Shown piece by piece: positions 10,217 through 18,915 of a stretch of DNA of 64,000 nucleotides; the stretch's first letter is position 1; each line of letters opens with the position of its first letter. The notes beneath the pieces are model-generated. The model saw nothing but the letters and a program-made list of their open reading frames with translations, had not been told where the DNA came from and did no database searches. This DNA is from Mesorhizobium sp. WSM3859 (GTDB lineage: Bacteria > Pseudomonadota > Alphaproteobacteria > Rhizobiales > Rhizobiaceae). The stretch spans positions 186,001 to 250,000 of the forward strand of contig NZ_NSGG01000001.1 of the NCBI RefSeq assembly GCF_002295065.1, written 5' to 3'. Position numbers and translations under genes: made by a program.

Positions 10217-11053
10217 CTACTGCGCGCCGCGAGCCACGCGCTCGATCTCTTCGCGCACGAGCCTTTCGACCAGCGTCGGAAGGTTGTTGTCGAGCCAATC
10301 CTGCAGCATCGGCCGCAGCATCTCTTCGGCCATTTCATCGAAGCTCTTCTTGCCGCGGCTGGCAAAGGCATCGGAAAGCTCGCCGAAGGCAGCGGCAACC
10401 TGCCTGCCCGTGTGCTCGGAAAGGATCGCAGGCCGAGCCGACTGGGCCTCGGGTGCGGATGCCTGAGGAGCGCTCGCCTGCGAGGGCGCTTCAACCGCCG
10501 GCTCGTCCTGATCGATCTCGACTTTCGCGATCTCGGCCCGGGCCTCAGCCTCCGGAGCCCTGACTGCCGGCTTCGCGGTAACGGTGCTGCCGCCGGCGGC
10601 CGCGATTTCCCGCCGCCAATCGGCGACGATGGTCTCGGCGGTCTGCGGTGCATTTGCCGCGGCGGGCTTGCTCGCCGCCGGCGCGCTCGGCTCTACAGCA
10701 TTCCTCACGCTGACCTCCGCCGGGGTCGCCGGCGCTGCCTTCACCGGCTCTGCGCGAGCCTCTGCGCGCGCAAACACGGGATCGGTCGCTGCAAGTTGGG
10801 CCTGGACTTCCGCCAGCGTCGCCGGCCTGCGGGGGCCGGCTTCGGCATGCAGTTCGGAACGAAAGGCGTCGACCTCGACGGCGGGCACGGCAGCGGGAGG
10901 CGTGTTGACGACGGCCGGTTCCAGGTCCTGGCGCAGTTCACCGGCCTCGGCCGGCTGCTTGCGACCGGTGTCGCTGTCCTCGATGATCCTTCGGATGGAA
11001 GCCAGTATCTCTTCCATGGAAGGTTCGCGCTGCGCGCTGCTTGCCGTCGCCAT
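10217..11053 (-). CDS. popZ: Pole-organizing protein PopZ (DUF2497)
   Basis: PopZ polymerises at the cell pole in alphaproteobacteria and anchors ParB-centromere complexes and polar signalling proteins. The 278-residue product has the expected three parts: a short conserved N-terminal helix (EPSMEEILASIRRIIED, residues ~10-27), a long disordered Ala/Pro/Glu-rich linker, and a conserved helical C-terminus (about the last 70 residues, including MLRPMLQDWLDNNLP and VERLVREEIERV) that drives oligomerisation. The ATG at 11053 was chosen over one nine codons upstream because the conserved helix follows it closely. Confidence 0.9.
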   Translation of the reverse strand: MATASSAQREPSMEEILASIRRIIEDSDTGRKQPAEAGELRQDLEPAVVNTPPAAVPAVEVDAFRSELHAEAGPRRPATLAEVQAQLAATDPVFARAEARAEPVKAAPATPAEVSVRNAVEPSAPAASKPAAANAPQTAETIVADWRREIAAAGGSTVTAKPAVRAPEAEARAEIAKVEIDQDEPAVEAPSQASAPQASAPEAQSARPAILSEHTGRQVAAAFGELSDAFASRGKKSFDEMAEEMLRPMLQDWLDNNLPTLVERLVREEIERVARGAQ

Positions 11054-11178
11054 TGTCACATCCGCCGCCCTTGTGACCAATTACGCAATTCCGTTCCTGC
11101 CGGGGCCGGAATTCGAATCAATGGCAACAGCGTAACCGACCGATCGCCATCCGAGAATCCCCAATCTGGGGACTCTTT

Positions 11179-11214
11179 GGATTTCAACAGATTAGGGGAT
11201 TTCAACAGATTGGG
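11179..11214. repeat. Two tandem 18-bp repeats upstream of popZ
   Basis: The unit GGATTTCAACAGATT plus RGG occurs twice head to tail with one mismatch (11179-11196 and 11197-11214), between the tolC terminator and the popZ start. It could be a pair of binding sites or simple slippage. Confidence 0.6.
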
Positions 11215-11243
11215 CGAAGCGCAACCCGGTCAGCCATCGGAAA

Positions 11244-11282
11244 GACAAACGCCGCGCATCCATGGGACGCGCGGCGTTTGTC
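11244..11282 (-). terminator. Strong hairpin terminator after tolC
   Basis: A perfect 14-bp inverted repeat (GACAAACGCCGCGC and its complement) with an 11-base loop begins 17 bases past the tolC stop codon. It separates tolC from popZ. There is no long T-run, so termination efficiency is uncertain. Confidence 0.75.
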
Positions 11283-11299
11283 GAAGCTTGGAACGGAAT

Positions 11300-12682
11300 T
11301 CAGCGTCCGTCGGGCGTGCGCAGTCCTGTCCACTTGTCCTTGACGGCGTTGTAGTGCTCTTCCGGCCTGTATTTGGTGACCGCCAGGCCCAAGCGATCGA
11401 CCGACAGCCGGCCCATCGCCGACAGGATGGCGTAGCTTGCCACCACCACGTCGCGTTCGGAGCTCGCCTGGTTGATCTTGGCAGTGATGACTGCGTTCTG
11501 CGCATTCAACACGTCCAGCGTCGTGCGTTGGCCGACATTGCGCTCCTCGATGACGCCGTTGAGCGCCAGCTGCGCGGCGTCGATGACCTGCCTGTTGGCA
11601 TCCACGCTTTCGCGCGCAGAGACATATTGCGTCCAGGCCGAGACCACCGCCTGGCGCACCTGGTCGCGGCTGACGTCGACCTGGATGCGCGCCTCGCTGA
11701 GCGATTCCTTGTTTTGCCGAACCAGCGCCTCAGTCCGCCCGCCCGAATAGATCGGAATGGTCAGCGTGGCGCCGATATTGGCTGAGGTCGAGCTGCCGTT
11801 GGGGCTGCTGAGAGAACCAGGAGACTGGTGGCTATAATTGTCCGAAATGCCGGCGGAAGCCGTCAGTTGCGGCAGCAGCGCGCCTTCCGTTGACTTCACC
11901 GAAAACGCCGCCGCGTCCACCAGGTGCTGGGTCGACAGGATGGCCGGATGCTCGGCCGACGCCACAGCCAAGGCGGAATCGAGATTCCCCGGCAGCAGCT
12001 TGCCCAGCGGCGAGGCCCCCTTGAGATTGCCAGGCTCGTCGCCGACGATCTGGTGATAGGTGGCCGCACTCGCCAGCGCCGTCGCGCGGGCGGCGCTGAG
12101 CTGCGCCACAGCCGTGGCGCGCGAGGCGTCGGCCTGGGCTACGTCGGTGCGGGTGCCTTCACCGACCTCGAAGCGCGAGCGGGCCGCGCGCGCCTGTTCG
12201 GTCAGGAACTGCAGGTTCTGCTGGGTCAGCGCGGCGACCTGACGGTCGCGAATCACGTCCATATAGGCGCTTGCCGCGTTGAACAGGATGTTCTCTTCGG
12301 TGTTGCGCAGGCTTTCGACCGAGGCTTTCACCTGCGCTTCGGCGGCGGCGACATTGTTCTTGGTCTGAAACCCGTCGAACAGCGTTTGGTTGATGACGAT
12401 GCCGAAGCTGCCCGTTGTCAGTCTCCTGCTGGTGCCGAACCCGTGCGTATTGGTGTAGTCGATGCTGGCAGAACCGTTGACGGTCGGGCGCCAGCCCGAC
12501 TTGGCGATTGCCACGCCCTCATCGGTAACGCGCACGCCGGCGCGGGCGGCGTTGAGCTGCGAATTGTATTGATAGGCTTTGGCGAGCGCGCCCGTAATGG
12601 TCTCGGCGGAGGCGGCCAGCGGCGACAGCGCCGTCGCGGAAACGAGAATAGCTGCTAAAACTTTTTTGTGTCGGGGCGGCAC
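11300..12682 (-). CDS. tolC: TolC-family outer membrane channel
   Basis: Outer-membrane exit duct for type I secretion and RND efflux pumps, 460 residues, two tandem OEP repeats as in TolC. A signal peptide (residues 1-26, ending ASA/ETITGALAKAY) is followed by the standard start of the mature channel. The start codon is GTG at 12682, with GAGGGA about seven bases upstream. In rhizobia the homologue serves exopolysaccharide, protein and drug export; the partner pump is not in this window. It lies between pcm and popZ, a neighbourhood I associate with rhizobial genomes. Confidence 0.92.
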   Translation of the reverse strand: MPPRHKKVLAAILVSATALSPLAASAETITGALAKAYQYNSQLNAARAGVRVTDEGVAIAKSGWRPTVNGSASIDYTNTHGFGTSRRLTTGSFGIVINQTLFDGFQTKNNVAAAEAQVKASVESLRNTEENILFNAASAYMDVIRDRQVAALTQQNLQFLTEQARAARSRFEVGEGTRTDVAQADASRATAVAQLSAARATALASAATYHQIVGDEPGNLKGASPLGKLLPGNLDSALAVASAEHPAILSTQHLVDAAAFSVKSTEGALLPQLTASAGISDNYSHQSPGSLSSPNGSSTSANIGATLTIPIYSGGRTEALVRQNKESLSEARIQVDVSRDQVRQAVVSAWTQYVSARESVDANRQVIDAAQLALNGVIEERNVGQRTTLDVLNAQNAVITAKINQASSERDVVVASYAILSAMGRLSVDRLGLAVTKYRPEEHYNAVKDKWTGLRTPDGR

Positions 12683-12867
12683 GTTATTTCCCTCATTCGT
12701 TTACATGGGAACCACGCCACGTCAGCCTACCCTTACGGATCGGTCGGCGCCGCGTTGTTTATCGTTCCCCCGCTGACGGCCTCCCGCAAACGCTCGGTTA
12801 ACCAAATCAGCAACGATTGTCACGCGCAAGCGATCATGACAACGCCTTCGCCGCAAGGCAAAAACGC

Positions 12868-13539
12868 TCAGAATTCAAATGCGTGAGCACGTTCGAAGCC
12901 CGGTAGTGGCTTAATTGCCGCATTAAAGGCCCGTCTTCCGGTTACAACCCCCCCGGCCTTAAAAAACAGCCGGGCCACGCCAGAGTTGCCCCGCCCTTCG
13001 ACTGCAACCAGGCGTCCCTCTTCCGCGAGTTGATCGAGCAGTGCCGGCGGCACTTCCTCGACGCTGCCGCCGATGAAGATGACGTTGTAGGGCGCTTTAG
13101 CGGCATGCCCCTGCGGCAAAGGCCCGGTGATGACCGTGACGTTCTGGCAGCCGAGGCTGGAAAGCGTGGATTTGGCGGTCTCGGCCAGCGCGGAATCGCT
13201 CTCCAGTGCCACGACCGACCGTGCCAACCTGGACAGCAATGCGGTGCAATAGCCGCTGCCGCAACCGACATCGAGCACCGAATCGCTCGCGTCGATCTCG
13301 GCCAGTTGCAAAAGCTTGGCGAGCGGCGACGGCTCCATCAGGTAGCGCGCGGCGCCATTCGCGCCATCGGAAATGCGGATGTCTTCGTCGATATAGGCCA
13401 GATCCTTCTGTCCGGCGCCGACAAAGGCCTCGCGCGGGACGGTCAGCATCGCTTCGATGAGCGGCGCGCTGGTGACATCGGTGGTGCGGATCTGGCCATC
13501 GACCATCTTCACGCGGCGTTCGGAGAAATCAGCGCTCAT
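12868..13539 (-). CDS. pcm: Protein-L-isoaspartate O-methyltransferase
   Basis: SAM-dependent repair methyltransferase acting on isoaspartyl residues of damaged proteins; 223 residues. Motif I is DVGCGSGY at 90-97. The substrate-side loop upstream (VPREAFVGAGQKDLAYIDEDIRI) matches the PCMT family. The ATG at 13539 is used; a start nine codons earlier lies in sequence unlike the family. The divergent PCMT subgroup next to tolC is common in rhizobia, and some members may not repair isoaspartate. Confidence 0.88.
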   Translation of the reverse strand: MSADFSERRVKMVDGQIRTTDVTSAPLIEAMLTVPREAFVGAGQKDLAYIDEDIRISDGANGAARYLMEPSPLAKLLQLAEIDASDSVLDVGCGSGYCTALLSRLARSVVALESDSALAETAKSTLSSLGCQNVTVITGPLPQGHAAKAPYNVIFIGGSVEEVPPALLDQLAEEGRLVAVEGRGNSGVARLFFKAGGVVTGRRAFNAAIKPLPGFERAHAFEF

Positions 13540-13630
13540 GTCCCAACAATCCGCTCCCCGCGCCAAACGCGCGGCTCAACTTCAACAGGAACCCCGCTCC
13601 GGCGCGATTGCGCTGGAGCCCGCAAGCATC

Positions 13631-13704
13631 TGGAGGCCTCGCCCGGAATCGAACCGGGGTGCAAGGATTTGCAGTCCTCTGCGTAACCACTCCGCCACGA
13701 GGCC
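13631..13704 (-). tRNA. tRNA-Cys (GCA anticodon)
   Basis: Minus-strand cloverleaf with a perfect 7-bp acceptor stem (GGCCTCG/CGAGGCC), anticodon loop CTGCAAA, T-arm loop GTTCGATTC, discriminator T and encoded CCA at 13633-13631. The 74-nt length fits tRNA-Cys. Confidence 0.96.
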
Positions 13705-13879
13705 TCGCAATGCTCCCGGCGTTCCGAGCGAACTCATTATGTTGACGCTCAAGGGTCGTCAAGCGCCGCTGCGTCATTCCCGACGCTTTCGCATGGAGCG
13801 GCGAAAATGGTGATTACCAATCGGTTGTGACGGTTGGAACATCGCAGTCGCCCAGGCGGCGGCCCGCCGCCGCGGCCTC

Positions 13880-14140
13880 TCAGTCGGGTCGACGCCGGCG
13901 CTCCCACCAGACGACGAAACGCCGCCGGTGGCGTCGGATCATGGCGAATTCATAGGAAAGCACCAGGAGACCGAGTGGAATCATCCAGAAACCGAGAATC
14001 GGCAGAAAGCCAAGAATCCCGCCTAGGGTGAGCAGCATGCCAATCACGATTCGCAGACCGCGCGAGCGCGGCATCGTGAATTCGCGGCCGAAGATCGAGA
14101 TCTTCCGCGCCGGGGCGTTGTCGTCGTCAGCTGCCGTCAT
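13880..14140 (-). CDS. Small two-helix membrane protein (PGPGW-like)
   Basis: An 86-residue protein with a polar N-terminus (FGREFTMPRSRG), two closely spaced hydrophobic helices at about residues 28-62 separated by a Gly/Pro turn (LGFLPILGFWMIPLG), and a very basic C-terminal tail. The layout resembles the small PGPGW/DUF transmembrane family common in Rhizobiales. It probably sits in the inner membrane with both ends in the cytoplasm. It stands alone between two tRNA genes. Function unknown. Confidence 0.72.
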   Translation of the reverse strand: MTAADDDNAPARKISIFGREFTMPRSRGLRIVIGMLLTLGGILGFLPILGFWMIPLGLLVLSYEFAMIRRHRRRFVVWWERRRRPD

Positions 14141-14295
14141 TCAAAACCAAATCCTGTCCACGGGCAAAGCCATACCAGAAAGTCGATAGCCGGCCGCTTT
14201 GTTCCTGCCGGTGTGAAGCCGTTCATATGTGGGCACGCCGAACGATGGCACAAATAGCCGCATCAAAAACTGGAGAAAAATTGCGAATTGCTTCT

Positions 14296-14324
14296 TTGCA
14301 AAGCCGAAAGGTGTTTGCTATAGG
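14296..14324 (+). promoter_or_regulatory. Sigma-70-type promoter of tRNA-Asn
   Basis: TTGCAA and TATAGG are separated by exactly 17 bases, and the tRNA gene begins 28 bases after the -10 box. The position and spacing fit a stable-RNA promoter. Confidence 0.7.
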
Positions 14325-14351
14325 CTGCGCCACTCACGTCAGAGCCTCCGT

Positions 14352-14426
14352 TCCCCGGTAGCTCAGTGGTAGAGCAACCGGCTGTTAACCGGTTGGTCGC
14401 TGGTTCGAATCCGGCCCGGGGAGCCA
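14352..14426 (+). tRNA. tRNA-Asn (GTT anticodon)
   Basis: Plus-strand cloverleaf: acceptor TCCCCGG/CCGGGGA, anticodon loop CTGTTAA, T-loop GTTCGAATC, discriminator G and encoded CCA at 14424-14426; 75 nt. It marks the end of the core-gene region; the accessory glycan region starts downstream. I saw no duplicate of its 3' end elsewhere in the window. Confidence 0.96.
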
Positions 14427-14856
14427 AACATTTCCAAGACTGCTTACGCTTGGCCCGCTTTCGACCGCGGCCGCGCAAAAATGCGGTGAACTCGGACAGT
14501 CGCGGTCATGGCCATTGTGCGGCCAATTTCGCTTCGCTGCTTGGTCATCCTGCCCGGCCTCCACTCGGACCTTTGCCGGCCCCCTCCACGCTCTGTGCGC
14601 GAACCGGTCGGCCGCGACCTCCCCAATGCGCATCAACGTCGTCGAGCGTAGGATCGCCGCCTTCCAGCCAAATTCGCGCTATGCGCGGATGAAGGTGAAG
14701 CGGATCATAGATCGCCCTTCCGCAGGTCCGAAATTCTGGATCTATCATTTGAAGGCCAGAGTTTTGGCAACCATTTGATCGCCTGGCCGCCGACCTTGGT
14801 CCGCCTTGCCGCACCCGGAGATCGCCACATATTATCGCCGAGGTCGGGGATCACTG
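14427..14856. other. 430-bp non-coding stretch after tRNA-Asn
   Basis: No frame looks coding. It contains one copy (14507-14560) of a diverged repeat whose other copy is at 36058. The rest is featureless to the eye. Confidence 0.6.
14507..14560 (+). repeat. Diverged dispersed repeat, left copy
   Basis: About 54 bp beginning CATGGCCATTGTGC and ending CTGCCCGGCCT. By hand alignment roughly 42 positions match the copy at 36058-36113, in the same orientation, with two one-base gaps. The two copies bracket the accessory glycan region. Confidence 0.55.
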
Positions 14857-15300
14857 ATGGCGGGACTGCTTATTGCTTGGGTAATTGGGACGTTTTTGTA
14901 TTTCAAGATCGTGATCGATTGGGCGTTTGACGCCGATATCATGATCAGCGCGGCCGTTTTGATAGCAATACTGGATGGGGTGTCGACGATCTTCATCGGA
15001 GCCCTCCATGCCGTTCAATTGTTAAACTACGACTGGACGACGGGTTCCGTGCTTGCAGGATTTCGGTCAGCAATGACGAGGAATTTAACGGTTATCGTCG
15101 CCACTATTCTCTTTAACGTCGTTTGCGCGCGCCTGATAATATTTGGCTTCTCCAAAGATCTGAACCACGAGATTCAGAATTTCTGTCAAAGCGGCTGTTT
15201 CGTGCACGGGACTATTCTAAAATTCACCCTCATCGTTGTATTTCCTCTATTGCTGCACTACGCCATCCTGGTCTTTGGAACATACCGAACCGCTAAATAG
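14857..15300 (+). CDS. Integral membrane protein of unknown function
   Basis: A 147-residue protein with about four hydrophobic segments (near residues 2-22, 28-55, 72-95 and 118-142), so an inner-membrane location is expected. I do not recognise the family. The ATG at 14857 follows GGGGAT at good spacing; a TTG 17 codons upstream would add a charged leader. Its codon and base use are clearly AT-richer than the core genes on its left, which suggests recent acquisition. It stands alone, with about 295 bp of featureless sequence between it and the next gene. Confidence 0.6.
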   Translation: MAGLLIAWVIGTFLYFKIVIDWAFDADIMISAAVLIAILDGVSTIFIGALHAVQLLNYDWTTGSVLAGFRSAMTRNLTVIVATILFNVVCARLIIFGFSKDLNHEIQNFCQSGCFVHGTILKFTLIVVFPLLLHYAILVFGTYRTAK

Positions 15301-15595
15301 ATTCGTCGGTCGTTCGCCCTCGTCATAGTGCACACCCTCTTCACTTTCGGCAGCGCGGAAAGCCTCGGGCGACCAACACGACCTGCAAGACAAGCGGCAT
15401 TCAAGCGCCGCTTCCACAGGATGGAGGAGCCGACATACCTCGCCCTTTCGCAAGGGGCCGGCTCAAGAAGCTTAGCCTGCTCAGTTTCACGAAGGCTGTG
15501 CGGCAGCACGGTTGGCGGGAGGCGGGATCGAGGCAGGACCGACGAAGCAAGAAAGGCGCAATATCCCACTGTTCCCAAGCTGCCTGCCCTTCTCG

Positions 15596-15727
15596 CTACC
15601 AGAGGGGATAGTTGTCTTCGGGGTCAGCCTCTTCTTTGCCCTTCCGCCCTCGAATGCGCCTGAGAAGCAATGCCGCCGCGGCAGCGACCAGTACGGCAAT
15701 CCCTATCCACACGACAAAACTGTTCAT
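15596..15727 (-). CDS. 43-residue single-pass membrane protein
   Basis: A short gene ending the carbamoyltransferase operon. The ATG lies 11 bases after the upstream SGNH hydrolase stop and is preceded by GGAGAG. Residues 3-22 are one transmembrane helix (VVWIGIAVLVAAAAALLL), followed by a basic patch (RRIRGRKGK) and an acidic tail ending PLW. The positive-inside rule puts the tail in the cytoplasm. It could be a small partner of the hydrolase or another membrane enzyme of the cluster; function unknown. Confidence 0.6.
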   Translation of the reverse strand: MNSFVVWIGIAVLVAAAAALLLRRIRGRKGKEEADPEDNYPLW

Positions 15728-15738
15728 GGCTCTCCAGC

Positions 15739-16797
15739 CTAAAAAATGAGAGGCGTCCCGCCCTTAGCCGAATCGAGAAGACCGTTGTCGACAATTGCAC
15801 CGGCGATGATCCTCGCTGCCGCATCCGCCCCCTTCTCGGAGAAATGGACCTCGTCCTTGTAGTTCTCATTCATGATTATCGCTCCTTCCTCCGGATAAGC
15901 CAGCGCGCCGTGCAGATCGACGACCGGCACCTCCAGCGCCATGCCGATATCGTCAACGATACGGCGATGCTCCCAGACGGCGCCCGGCACAGGATCCTGA
16001 GCGCTCTCCTGCCGGTAGTTCGGATTGACGAGAAGGACCCTCGCTCCCGCGGCTTTTGCCAGAACAACCAGGCTTGTGAGATTTGCGCGAAAGGCGACCG
16101 GCGGATTGCCCGCGATGTGCTTCGAATTGCGGCGCCCGCCTCCACGCCGCCGCACGACGTTGCCAACATAGGCAGTCGCGAGGTTCTGCCTTCTCTTGAA
16201 CCAGCCGTAGAATCCGCCGCCCATAGCCGGCTCGAACCACGAGCACGAATATTCCCTGTAGTCGCGGGACAGGTTCGCCAGGCGACGGGGATGAACATCA
16301 TTGTGAGTGTAATAGTAGACGATAAGATCCGGCCGCAAAGGCACCACGTGGAAGAGCAGCCTCAATATGTTCTCGATCGAGGTATAGCCGCCGACACCCG
16401 CGTTGATAACTTCGATGTCGGTGTCCGCCAGCATGCCCCTCAAATGCTCACAGAGGCGATAAGGGTAAGTGTCGCGGTCGTCGTCTATGCCCGCGCAATA
16501 GGTTGACGACTCGCCCATGCAGACGACCCTGAAACGGCCTTCCGGCTTGGGCACCGCAATTTCAGCCCCGCGAAATCCAAGACTGTTATGCATGGATTTG
16601 CCGCCCCCGGATCGCCAGGCGGGATTCAATTCGTAAAGCGTGTAGGGATGCGGGCGCACCAGCGGCGGGGGGCAGCCGAGCCATTTGGCGATCCGCCCGG
16701 GATAGCCAATCTGCAGCAATGCCCGGTCGCCGAAGATCATCACAAGGCTCTTCAGTGCGGCACGCTGCGCCCTCGAGCGTTTCTTGGCGATACTCAT
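15739..16797 (-). CDS. SGNH/GDSL-family hydrolase (copy 1)
   Basis: A 352-residue serine hydrolase of the SGNH superfamily, members of which remove or transfer acyl groups on glycans and lipids. Block I is GESSTY (catalytic Ser), the Asn block lies in YTHNDVHP, and the catalytic Asp/His pair is in DEVHFSEKG near the C-terminus. A hydrophobic stretch at residues ~17-33 may associate it with the membrane. It is a paralogue of the protein at 21815-22864, about two-thirds identical by eye, and both share an N-terminal region around RPHPYxLYELNPAWRS. The ATG at 16797 gives an N-terminus matching that paralogue. Possible role: acetyl-group editing of the glycan made by this cluster. Confidence 0.82.
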   Translation of the reverse strand: MSIAKKRSRAQRAALKSLVMIFGDRALLQIGYPGRIAKWLGCPPPLVRPHPYTLYELNPAWRSGGGKSMHNSLGFRGAEIAVPKPEGRFRVVCMGESSTYCAGIDDDRDTYPYRLCEHLRGMLADTDIEVINAGVGGYTSIENILRLLFHVVPLRPDLIVYYYTHNDVHPRRLANLSRDYREYSCSWFEPAMGGGFYGWFKRRQNLATAYVGNVVRRRGGGRRNSKHIAGNPPVAFRANLTSLVVLAKAAGARVLLVNPNYRQESAQDPVPGAVWEHRRIVDDIGMALEVPVVDLHGALAYPEEGAIIMNENYKDEVHFSEKGADAAARIIAGAIVDNGLLDSAKGGTPLIF

Positions 16798-16831
16798 CTC
16801 AAGTTCCGGGCACGTAGCAAGGCCATAAGTT

Positions 16832-18670
16832 TCAATCAGGCTCGAATTCGTTGCGATAGTCCACGGCAAGGGTCATGTCCTGCGCCGACTTTTGCAGCAC
16901 GCAATTGCCGACCACCAGCATATCCAGATCGGTGCCCATGAAGCATCGGAACGCATCCGACGGCGTGCACACGATCGGCTCGCTCCGCACGTTGAAGCTG
17001 GTATTGACCAGGACGGGACAGCCGGTGAGGGCCTCGAACCGGGAGATCAGCGCGTGGTAGAGCGGGTTGGTGTCCGGATGGACTGTTTGAACCCTGGCCG
17101 AGTAGTCGACATGCGTCACCGCCGGTATTTCGGAGCGCCGGACATTGAGCTTGTCGATGCCGAACATCGCCGCTTCCTGCGCGGTCATCTCGCGTCGCCG
17201 GCTCTCCTTGACCGGGGCAACGAGCAGCATGTAGGGCGAATCGACATCCAGTTCGAACCACTCGGACACTTTCGTCGACAGCACCGAGGGCGCGAACGGG
17301 CGGAAGCTCTCCCGGAACTTGACCTTCAGGTTCAGCGTCTTTTGCATCTGGTCGGAACGTGGGTCGGCCAGGATCGACCTGCCGCCGAGCGCCCTGGGTC
17401 CGAATTCCATCCGGCCCTGGAACCAACCCACGGCCTTGCCGGATGCCAGCGCGGCCGCCGTTGTGTCGACAAGCCGATCGGTCGGCATGATTTCGAACTC
17501 GGCCTTGAGGCCGGTGAGTTGCCTCTCGATCTCGTCCTGGCTGAATTCCGGCCCCAGCAGGCTGCCTCTCATCGAATCCCGGGCGGCGGGCACACGCTGT
17601 CCGCCCAGCTTCATGTGCCAGGCGGCGAGGGCTGAGCCAAGCGAGCCGCCGGCGTCACCCGCGGCGGGCTGGATCCACAGCCTCTTGAAGGCGCCGTCCC
17701 TGAGCACCTTGCCGTTTGCCACGCAATTGAGCGCGACGCCGCCCGCCAGGCATAGATTGGGGATCTGGAATTCACGCGCCAGGCTTCGGGTAAGCCGCAG
17801 AACGATCTCGTCCGTCACCGCCTGGATCGAGGCCGCCATGTCCATGTGGAAATCGGTAAGCAGATCGGCATCGGGCCGCCGCACCGGCTGGCCGAACAGG
17901 CTGGCGAAGCGCGCATTCGTCATCTTCACGCCGGTAGCATAGTCGAAATAGCTCTGGTCGAGGCGGAAGCTTCCGTCATCCTTCAGGTCGACCAGTTTTT
18001 CCAGGATCAGCGACTTGAACCGCGGCACGCCGTAAGGAGCAAGGCCCATCACCTTGTATTCGCCGCTGTTTATCTTGAAGCCGAGATAATAGCAGAAAGC
18101 CGCGTAGAGCAGCCCGAGCGAATGGGGAAAGTGCAGTTCCCTCACCACATCGAGCTTCGAGCCCCGGCCGATCGCGACCGTGGTCGTGGCCTTCTCACCC
18201 ACGCCGTCAAGCGTCAGAACGACTGCCTCCTCGAAGGGCGAGGGAAAAAAGGCGCTGGCTGCGTGGCTGAGATGATGCTCGCAAAACAGAATCCGTGACG
18301 CGTCGACGAAACCGGGGTCGATCCTTTTCAATTCGTCATGGATGATCCGCTTCTGGAACAGCTTGCCGCCGAGCCAGGCGGGCATGGCCCTGCGAAAGGT
18401 CGGGAAGCCCTGCGGCGCGGCGTCGAGATAGGTGTCCAGCAGCCGCGAAAATTTGAGCAGCGGCTTTTCATAGAAGACGACGTGCTCGACGTCCTTCAAG
18501 GCCACGCCGCCGATCTGCAGGACGGAGCGGACGGCGTTCGAAGGGAAGCGCTCGTCGTGCTTGCGACGGGTGAAGCGCTCTTCCTGCGCCGCGGCGACAA
18601 TGGCGCCGTCGACGACGAGGCTGGCCGCGCTGTCATGGTAGAAGGCCGAGATGCCGAGGATGCTGGTCAC
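16832..18670 (-). CDS. NodU/CmcH-type carbamoyltransferase
   Basis: A 612-residue O-carbamoyltransferase using carbamoyl phosphate and ATP to carbamoylate a sugar or similar hydroxyl. The N-terminal ASKHA/Kae1-like domain begins ILGISAFYHDSAASLV and contains the metal-binding His residues in EHHLSHAASAF. The C-terminal YrdC-like domain contains GRMEFGPRALGGRSILADPR and VNTSFNVRSEPIV. Length and motifs are complete. The start is GTG at 18670, ten bases after the small SxtJ-like gene. NodU itself acts on Nod factors, but the neighbours here point to a surface glycan. Confidence 0.93.
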   Translation of the reverse strand: MTSILGISAFYHDSAASLVVDGAIVAAAQEERFTRRKHDERFPSNAVRSVLQIGGVALKDVEHVVFYEKPLLKFSRLLDTYLDAAPQGFPTFRRAMPAWLGGKLFQKRIIHDELKRIDPGFVDASRILFCEHHLSHAASAFFPSPFEEAVVLTLDGVGEKATTTVAIGRGSKLDVVRELHFPHSLGLLYAAFCYYLGFKINSGEYKVMGLAPYGVPRFKSLILEKLVDLKDDGSFRLDQSYFDYATGVKMTNARFASLFGQPVRRPDADLLTDFHMDMAASIQAVTDEIVLRLTRSLAREFQIPNLCLAGGVALNCVANGKVLRDGAFKRLWIQPAAGDAGGSLGSALAAWHMKLGGQRVPAARDSMRGSLLGPEFSQDEIERQLTGLKAEFEIMPTDRLVDTTAAALASGKAVGWFQGRMEFGPRALGGRSILADPRSDQMQKTLNLKVKFRESFRPFAPSVLSTKVSEWFELDVDSPYMLLVAPVKESRRREMTAQEAAMFGIDKLNVRRSEIPAVTHVDYSARVQTVHPDTNPLYHALISRFEALTGCPVLVNTSFNVRSEPIVCTPSDAFRCFMGTDLDMLVVGNCVLQKSAQDMTLAVDYRNEFEPD

Positions 18671-18680
18671 GATGGAGCCT

Positions 18681-18872
18681 TCAATACTGACGTGTCATCG
18701 AGTTCGCGTCCTTGTCCGGCTGCCTGGCGATCCAGAATGTGTCGCTTGGCGCTCTCGGCCGAAGCGCCTTGATGAGCCGGCGAACCAGGCCTGCCGGCAG
18801 GATCACGCCATAGAACACCAGCCCCGATATCAGGTCCGAAAACCAGGCGCTTGATTGAACTTTGTCCGACAT
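18681..18872 (-). CDS. Short SxtJ-like membrane protein beside the carbamoyltransferase
   Basis: A 63-residue protein with one hydrophobic helix (about residues 11-33) and a C-terminal portion ending RAPSDTFWIARQ. That tail resembles the end of SxtJ-type proteins, which are often encoded next to carbamoyltransferases; here the protein is much shorter than SxtJ. The ATG has a strong purine-rich site (GGGGAAGGGG) upstream, and the carbamoyltransferase start is 10 bases after its stop. A helper or membrane anchor for that enzyme is a reasonable guess. The SxtJ link rests on a short motif only. Confidence 0.6.
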   Translation of the reverse strand: MSDKVQSSAWFSDLISGLVFYGVILPAGLVRRLIKALRPRAPSDTFWIARQPDKDANSMTRQY

Positions 18873-18915
18873 TTGTCCCCTTCCCCGTCAAAGCGCCGCT
18901 GTTCATTCGCGGGCA

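Noticed and set aside
14352..14426. tRNA-Asn as a classical integration site for the glycan region
   Set aside because: No copy of the tRNA 3' end was found near 36 kb and there is no integrase gene, so site-specific integration is not supported. Only the separate diverged repeat is reported.
15392..15413. Hairpin between the left membrane protein gene and the carbamoyl operon
   Set aside because: A 7-bp stem with an 8-base loop and no T-run on either strand is too weak to call a terminator.
16832..18670. Carbamoyltransferase as the nodulation gene nodU
   Set aside because: No nodABC or other Nod-factor genes are near, and the neighbours are surface-glycan genes, so only the family name is used.
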